The notes below the pieces were generated by a model. The model was not told the DNA's origin, did not search any database, and saw nothing but the letters and a program-made list of their open reading frames with translations. 64,000 nucleotides of DNA, from positions 1 to 64,000 of the forward strand of contig NZ_JAFFSX010000009.1 in NCBI RefSeq assembly GCF_017948485.1, in the 5' to 3' direction. A program made the translations under genes and the position numbers. Position 1 is the first letter of the stretch. Each line of letters opens with the position of its first letter. Origin of the DNA: Streptomyces sp. GESEQ-35 (GTDB lineage: Bacteria; Actinomycetota; Actinomycetes; Streptomycetales; Streptomycetaceae). This document shows positions 59,322 to 64,000 of the stretch, one piece after another.

Positions 59322-59888
59322 ATGGCCAGCTATCACGCAGCAGCCGCCCGCCGGCGCCGTGCCACCGGCCCTGCCCCCTCACTGACCGGCCCGGCGAGCG
59401 ACGTGCACCCCGTACTGCGCCGGGCCACGGCCCCGCCCGCCGCCCTCGACATGCTCGCCCAGGCCCGTGCCGGACTGGACGAGGCCGCCGTTCTGGAAAC
59501 GCCGAACGAGCGCTATGCCACGGCTCACCTCGCGGCCCTGCGCACCGCTGCCGCCGTGCTCGCCGCCAGGGGGCGCCCGGAGCCCGCGCCGCGACGTCGG
59601 GCCCGTATCAGGAGCGCCTGGGAAGCGCTCCCCGAAATCGCGCCCGAGCTCACCGAGTGGAGCGCCTTGTTCGCTTCAGGGGCCCGGCGCCGGGCTCGGG
59701 CCGAGGCGGGCATCCAGGGTGCGGCCAGCCGCCGGGACGCCGACGACCTGATACGCGACGTGGCGATGTTCCTGCGCCTCGTCGAGCGGATGCTGGTCCT
59801 CCAGCCGGTCCTCCCCCAGCCACGCCAGGACGGGGATCATCCGGAGGAGGGCCGGGACGCCCCACGGGACATGCCGGACGCGGGCTGA
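59322..59888 (+). CDS. SAV_6107-type HEPN domain protein
   Basis: This 188-residue protein has a basic N-terminal tail (AAAARRRRATGP) and a helical region (about 40-150) matching the Streptomyces HEPN group named after SAV_6107: ALDMLAQARAGLDEAAVLETPNERYATAHLAALRTAA. HEPN folds often act as RNases or nucleotide-binding partners; the catalytic R-x4-6-H is not evident. AGGAGG 6 nt before the ATG fixes the start. No antitoxin-like partner is adjacent. Confidence 0.8.
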   Translation: MASYHAAAARRRRATGPAPSLTGPASDVHPVLRRATAPPAALDMLAQARAGLDEAAVLETPNERYATAHLAALRTAAAVLAARGRPEPAPRRRARIRSAWEALPEIAPELTEWSALFASGARRRARAEAGIQGAASRRDADDLIRDVAMFLRLVERMLVLQPVLPQPRQDGDHPEEGRDAPRDMPDAG

Positions 59889-60070
59889 CCGGGGGCTCCT
59901 GTCCGGGGCGCGGAGCATCGCGGTGCCCGGCACCGCAGGAACCGGCTGCGGTGCCGGAGGCAATAGGGTGGAGAGCGCCTGACGCCTTTCCTGGTCCCGC
60001 TGCCGGGGCCGGGGAGGCAGCCCGTTCGCTCCGCCGTGTGAGGCGGTGCCGCGCCGAGGAGTCAACTGCC

Positions 60071-60898
60071 GTGTCGGACCCGATGCGCCCGCCCGTCTCC
60101 CACCCCCGCCCTCACTCGACATCGCTGAGCTCCGACCCCTCCCGGCCCCGCGCCTCTCTCCGTACCGCCGTGGTCTGGGACGTCCTCCAGGACGCCCTCG
60201 ACCGCCGGGTCAAGGCCACGGGCCGGGAGTCGCTGGACGTTCTCGACACCGGAGGCGGCAGCGGCAACTTCGCGGTGCCCGTGGCCCGCCTCGGCCACCG
60301 CGTCACCGTCGTCGACCCCAGCCCGAACGCGCTGTTCGCCCTGGAGCGCCGGGCCGCCGAGGCCGGCGTCGCCGACCGTGTGCAGGGCGTGCAGGGCGAC
60401 GCCCACGGCCTCTTCGACGTGGTCGAGCGGGGCGGCTACGACATCGTGCTGTGCCACGGCGTCCTGGAGTACGTGGACGACCCTGCCGAGGGCGTCCGCA
60501 ACGCCGTGGCCGCCCTGCGCAGCGAGGGCATCCTCAGCCTGCTCGCCGCCGGTCTTGGCGGCGCCGTCCTGGCGCGTGCCCTCGCCGGTCACTTCAAGGA
60601 GGCCAAGCAGGCGCTCGAGGACCCGAACGGCCGCTGGGGCGCCGGGGACCCCACGCCGCGCCGCTTCACCGCCGACCAGCTCACCGGACTGGTCGAGGCC
60701 GCGGGGCTCGGCGTCGGCGCCGTGCACGGCGTACGCGTGTTCGCCGACCTCGTCCCCGGCGTGCTGGTGGACACCGAACCCGGAGCCCTGGACGCGCTGC
60801 TGAAGCTGGAGGCCGCGGCCGCCGAGCTCGCGGCGTTCCACTCGGTGGCCACGCAGCTTCATGTGCTCGGCGAGACTCGGGGTGCGCTCGAGGCCTGA
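60071..60898 (+). CDS. class I SAM-dependent methyltransferase
   Basis: This 275-residue enzyme has the Rossmann-fold SAM site VLDTGGGSGNFAVPVARLGH (about 58-77), then VVDPSPNALFALERR (about 80-94), and CHGVLEYVDDPAEGV (about 137-151), the order of a class I methyltransferase. The substrate is unknown. GTG at 60071 is chosen for its AGGAG site 10 nt upstream. A TAGGGT -10 lies at 59964-59969. Confidence 0.88.
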   Translation: MSDPMRPPVSHPRPHSTSLSSDPSRPRASLRTAVVWDVLQDALDRRVKATGRESLDVLDTGGGSGNFAVPVARLGHRVTVVDPSPNALFALERRAAEAGVADRVQGVQGDAHGLFDVVERGGYDIVLCHGVLEYVDDPAEGVRNAVAALRSEGILSLLAAGLGGAVLARALAGHFKEAKQALEDPNGRWGAGDPTPRRFTADQLTGLVEAAGLGVGAVHGVRVFADLVPGVLVDTEPGALDALLKLEAAAAELAAFHSVATQLHVLGETRGALEA

Positions 60899-61097
60899 GC
60901 CATCTCCCGTGGTGAGGCGCTGATCAGGTACTTGGCTGCACATGGAGTACGCCACAGGCCCCCCGATCGGGCGCTCTGCGCCGTATGATCGAGGGAGACC
61001 GCTCGGCATGACGGGTCGGCTGCTGGGGAATGGAAGCTTCAGCGGGCCGGGACGTCCATGGCGGATTCCGGTTGGCCAATTGGCGTAGAGGGGCGGG

Positions 61098-61126
61098 TTT
61101 CACGGGGGCGATTCCCTGCCTATCCT
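61098..61126 (+). promoter_or_regulatory. promoter of DUF3040 gene
   Basis: TTTCAC (61098-61103), 17-nt spacer, TATCCT (61121-61126), about 50 nt before the GTG start. Confidence 0.45.
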
Positions 61127-61175
61127 GAAGGGACCCCCCGGGTCGCCCCGGCGACTGCACGATGAGGAGGACTCC

Positions 61176-61580
61176 GTGCCGCTCTCGGAGCACGAGCAGC
61201 GAATGCTCGAGCAGATGGAGCGAGCGCTGTACGCCGAAGATCCCAAGTTCGCGACAGCGCTTGAGGGAAGCGGGCTGCGCACGTACACCCGGCGACGGGT
61301 CTACCAGGCGGTCGCGGGCTTCCTCGTAGGTATCGCGCTCCTCATGGCGGGAATGGTCGCCAAGCAGGTCTGGCTCAGTGTGGTGGGCTTCCTCGTCATG
61401 CTGGGCTGTGCGGTGCTCGCCGTGACCGGCTGGCGCAAGGCTCCCAAGCCGGGCGAACAGCCCGCCGCCACCGGCGCCGCCCCGCAAGCGGGCCGTCAGG
61501 GACGGCAGCGGCGTTCCCTGATGGACCGTATCGAACAGCGCTGGCAGCGCCGCCGCGATGAACAGGGCGGCAGCCAATAG
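61176..61580 (+). CDS. DUF3040 membrane protein
   Basis: This 134-residue protein has the actinobacterial DUF3040 start PLSEHEQRMLEQMERALYAEDPKF, two membrane helices (about 45-62 and 66-84) and a basic tail (GRQRRSLMDRIEQRWQRRRD). It is found near division and wall gene clusters in Streptomyces; function unknown. GAGGAGG before the GTG fixes the start. Two strong hairpins follow. Confidence 0.9.
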   Translation: MPLSEHEQRMLEQMERALYAEDPKFATALEGSGLRTYTRRRVYQAVAGFLVGIALLMAGMVAKQVWLSVVGFLVMLGCAVLAVTGWRKAPKPGEQPAATGAAPQAGRQGRQRRSLMDRIEQRWQRRRDEQGGSQ

Positions 61581-61610
61581 CTCCACGTCCACGACTCGCT
61601 TGAGTATGGC

Positions 61611-61648
61611 GTGAGGGGGTGACCACCGGATGGTGGTCACCCCCTCAC
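61611..61648. terminator. long perfect hairpin 1 after DUF3040 gene
   Basis: A perfect 17-bp stem (61611-61627 with 61632-61648) closes on the loop GGAT. It is the first of two strong hairpins between convergent genes. Confidence 0.8.
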
Positions 61649-61680
61649 GTATGCCCTCCGACAGCTGTCCCGCAAGCGGC

Positions 61681-61724
61681 GGGCCCCTCCTTCCGAAGCG
61701 CTGAGGCTTCGGAAGGAGGGGCCC
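61681..61724. terminator. long perfect hairpin 2 before transglutaminase gene end
   Basis: A perfect 19-bp stem (61681-61699 with 61706-61724) with a 6-nt loop. It lies 47 nt after the minus-strand transglutaminase gene ends, so it can act on both strands. Confidence 0.8.
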
Positions 61725-61771
61725 GACCGAGCGGATTCAGCCAGGTTCCGCGACCTGGTGCGGCTCGGCTC

Positions 61772-64000
61772 TCAGCTCTGCTGCCCCGACGGCTTGCGCA
61801 GGGTCGGTCGTGCGGCCGCCGCGCGTGCCTTGAACCCGGTCCACCAGGCCGACGTCGCCCAGACCACCCGTACGGCTGACCGCGGAGCGAAGAGTGCACG
61901 CAGCTTGGTGCCGCGGTCGGCCGTGCTCCGCAGGGCACCGATCACTTGGCGGACGTCCTCCGCGAGGCCCGCCGTCGGGCTCGGCTGCGGGGCGTAGAGG
62001 ACCTGCTCCACCGCGTCCGCCACCCGGTGCACCGAGGCTGCGGCCACCGGATCGAGATGGCCGAGCCGGACGATGCGGGCGGCTGCCTTGCGCGGTGTCT
62101 GCGACTCCTCCGGCATGATGCCGAAGTCCCAGGCCGTGTCCGTCAGTTCCTGCCAGACCGACAGAGTGTGCAGCGCCGTGCCGGCCTCGCTGCGGCCGTG
62201 CGCCCCCAGCCGTGCGGCCCGGATGCGCAGCCGCCACAGCATCGGGGCCAGCGGGATCGCCACGGCCGCGAGCCCGCCGAGGATCCAGGCGAGGAAGACG
62301 TACCACTTCGGACCGTCGTCGCCTCCGCTGAGTGCGGCCGCCTGGGACTCGCTCGGGCACGCCTGAAGCTTCTTCTGCTCCGGCGTGCAGGTCTCGCTCG
62401 CCGAGGCGGACGCGGACGGCGCCGTGCTCGCCGACTCGGTCGGCTGCGTCACCTCCGGAAGCGTGCTGCCGGGGTTGTCCGGCTGGGTGTACTCCGGCGT
62501 CGTACCGCGCGTCGGGGTCGGCTCGAAGCGGGTCCAGCCCACGCCCTCGAAGTACAGCTCGGGCCAGGCGTGCGCGTCCCTCAGCGACACCGACACCGAA
62601 CCGTCCGCCTGCGGCGAACCAGGGGCGAAGCCCACCGCCACCCGGGCGGGTATGCCCAGGCTGCGGGCCATCGCCGCCATCGCGAACGAGAAGTGGACGC
62701 AGAAGCCCTGCTTGTCCTTCAGGAAGCGGGCGATCGCCGCGGAGCCGCTGCCCACCTGGACCTGGGTGTCGTACTGGAAGCCGCCGGTCAGCGAGAAGTA
62801 CTCCTGGAGCTTGACCGCCTGCTGGTAGTGGTTCGTCGAGCCCTCGGTCACATCGCGCGCCGTCTCGGACACCACCGACGGCAGCGAGTCCGGCAGCCGG
62901 GTGTACTCGCGCTTCAGGGCCGGGTCGGGCTCCGGCGCCGAAGACAGCTGTTCCGCCGTCGGCTGGACGGCGAGGCTCGTCACCTCGTACGTCTGACCGC
63001 GCGTGTTCTGGCCGTGGTCGCCGACCAGGGTCATGCCCACGGGTTCGTACCGCCAGCTGCCCTCGATGTCGACGCCGCTCGGCGGATACGGCATCGGCAG
63101 CCAGTTCTGGGCGTACCAGTCGGCCGCCGTGATGCGGGTCTGGACCACGGAGCGTCGGACGTCGGCCCCGAGGCCGGTCGGCGGCGGGAGCGAGTCCGGT
63201 ACGGCGATGATGTCGCGGCGGGACGGCTTCCAGGTGGTGCCGTCGAAGTCGTCCAGGGACACGATCCGCAAGTACAGGTCCGAGGCGTCTTCCGGGTTGG
63301 TGCGCAGGGACATGACCTGGCGGTCCTCGTCCACGTTCAGATTGTCGCGCAGGGAGACCAGCGGGTTCACCGCGGAGATCGTGCCGCCGCCTCCGTTGCC
63401 GGAGCCGACGCCCGCCCCGGCGCCGTCCAGCAGACCGCCGTTCATCGACGGCAGGGCGAGTGGCACCACCAGGGCGAGGCCCAGCGCGACCACTCCGATG
63501 CGCCTGCCGGTGCGGATCGGCGCCACCGCGCCGCCGGTCTCCGTGCTCGGGCCACGTTGAGCGCCGCCGAAGACCCGGCCCCACTGGGAGAGCCGGTCGC
63601 GCCCCTCGGCGAGGAGCAGCATCAGGTAACCCGCGGCGGCGACCACGAACCACAGCCAGTCGGCGCCGCCGTCGGACAGCCCCGCCGCGACCGAGTACAG
63701 CGCGAGCAGCGGCAGTCCGGCCGGGGCCGCGCTGCGGAACGTCACCGCGAGGATGTCCACCGCCAGCCCGATGATCAGGACACCGCCGACCAGCATCAGC
63801 CGGATGCCGGGATTCAGCGGTGCCGGGATCGAGTAGCGGTTGATGTCGTCCGAGCCCTGCTGGAGCAGCACGCCGAACTGCTGGAAGGCCTCCGGTCCGG
63901 GGATCAGGCCGACGAGGGCCTGCTCACGGACGAAGGCGAGGGTCAGCAGCATCAGCGTGACCAGCGCCTGCACGACCACGGTCAGCGGCCGGGCCAGCGG
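61772..64000 (-). CDS. TgpA-like transglutaminase-domain membrane protein (partial)
   Basis: At least 742 residues are visible; the 5' end lies beyond the window, since the frame stays open to 64000. It has an N-terminal group of membrane helices, an extracytoplasmic transglutaminase-like domain with Cys in GFCVHFSFAMAAMAR and His in DAHAWPELYFEG, then GWTRFEPTP. One more membrane helix and a C-terminal cytoplasmic region follow. Such proteins usually sit with DUF58 and MoxR genes near the mraZ/ftsI cluster, which I expect beyond this end. Confidence 0.92.
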   Translation of the reverse strand, partial: PLARPLTVVVQALVTLMLLTLAFVREQALVGLIPGPEAFQQFGVLLQQGSDDINRYSIPAPLNPGIRLMLVGGVLIIGLAVDILAVTFRSAAPAGLPLLALYSVAAGLSDGGADWLWFVVAAAGYLMLLLAEGRDRLSQWGRVFGGAQRGPSTETGGAVAPIRTGRRIGVVALGLALVVPLALPSMNGGLLDGAGAGVGSGNGGGGTISAVNPLVSLRDNLNVDEDRQVMSLRTNPEDASDLYLRIVSLDDFDGTTWKPSRRDIIAVPDSLPPPTGLGADVRRSVVQTRITAADWYAQNWLPMPYPPSGVDIEGSWRYEPVGMTLVGDHGQNTRGQTYEVTSLAVQPTAEQLSSAPEPDPALKREYTRLPDSLPSVVSETARDVTEGSTNHYQQAVKLQEYFSLTGGFQYDTQVQVGSGSAAIARFLKDKQGFCVHFSFAMAAMARSLGIPARVAVGFAPGSPQADGSVSVSLRDAHAWPELYFEGVGWTRFEPTPTRGTTPEYTQPDNPGSTLPEVTQPTESASTAPSASASASETCTPEQKKLQACPSESQAAALSGGDDGPKWYVFLAWILGGLAAVAIPLAPMLWRLRIRAARLGAHGRSEAGTALHTLSVWQELTDTAWDFGIMPEESQTPRKAAARIVRLGHLDPVAAASVHRVADAVEQVLYAPQPSPTAGLAEDVRQVIGALRSTADRGTKLRALFAPRSAVRVVWATSAWWTGFKARAAAARPTLRKPSGQQS

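Noticed and set aside
1..64000. Mobile elements, prophage, CRISPR, tRNA or rRNA
   Set aside because: I found no transposase or integrase genes, no regular spacer array, and no cloverleaf or rRNA sequence.

Overview
The window is high-GC, gene-dense chromosomal DNA of a Streptomyces (or very close actinomycete). The signs are GTG and TTG starts, near-saturated GC at third codon positions, TAGGGT-type -10 elements, and actinomycete-specific genes (cyt bcc-aa3 oxidase, type II DAHP synthase, DUF3040, SAV_6107-like HEPN, MacRS-like two-component pair). I saw no tRNA, rRNA, IS element, prophage or CRISPR array. It reads as conserved core chromosome, not an island. About 62 protein genes are called; the first and last run off the window.

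Layout. 1-8.5 kb: terminal oxidase cluster (ctaD end, ctaF, L,D-transpeptidase, pseudo-receiver, ctaE-qcrC-qcrA-qcrB), then trpD. 8.6-16.3 kb: SAM-IV riboswitch with a class V aminotransferase, glycerate kinase, SLC13 permease, a two-component system with an acidic exported protein, an AsnC-type RAM protein and a rhomboid protease. 16.5-24.4 kb: zinc-ribbon protein, NYN-domain protein, two NlpC/P60 hydrolases, a metalloprotease-like lipoprotein, a GT87-type membrane protein and a PimB-like GT4. 24.4-34 kb: long-chain acyl-CoA ligase, metallophosphoesterase, SRPBCC protein, ArsA-like protein, DUF5304, glucokinase, an endo/exonuclease/phosphatase family protein, an esterase and a PlsC acyltransferase. 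34-41.5 kb: MacS/MacR-like pair, phosphofructokinase, fused anthranilate synthase with a Trp attenuator, divergent type II DAHP synthase, then bfd/bfr with an iron box. 41.6-53 kb: molybdopterin oxidoreductase, endonuclease IV, PASTA Ser/Thr kinase, thiO-thiS-thiG under a TPP riboswitch, ferredoxin reductase, Rv2175c-like protein, thiE, metF and a Tyr/Gln-rich membrane protein. 53-64 kb: CrtI-like oxidoreductase, DUF4126 protein, TetR plus YhgE/Pip plus ABC ATPase operon, HEPN protein, methyltransferase, DUF3040 protein and a TgpA-like transglutaminase.

How they fit. The gene content and order track, with insertions and inversions, the Mycobacterium tuberculosis stretch Rv2172c-Rv2200c (metF, Rv2175c/pknL, aroG, plsC-type, ArsA-type, SRPBCC, fadD15, pimB, NlpC/P60, trpD, ctaE-qcrCAB). 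This is an ancient actinobacterial neighbourhood joining respiration, aromatic amino acid entry and envelope lipid/peptidoglycan work.

Most useful non-gene signals: a shared 11-bp-spaced direct repeat upstream of both the two-component operon and the neighbouring SLC13 gene; a TetR-type palindrome upstream of the ABC/YhgE/TetR operon; a 3'-UTR repeat family (5 copies); a WWW Trp leader peptide with terminator; SAM-IV and TPP riboswitches; an iron box; a MacR-like box; and many promoters whose -10 lies 6-8 nt before the start codon, which predicts leaderless mRNAs.
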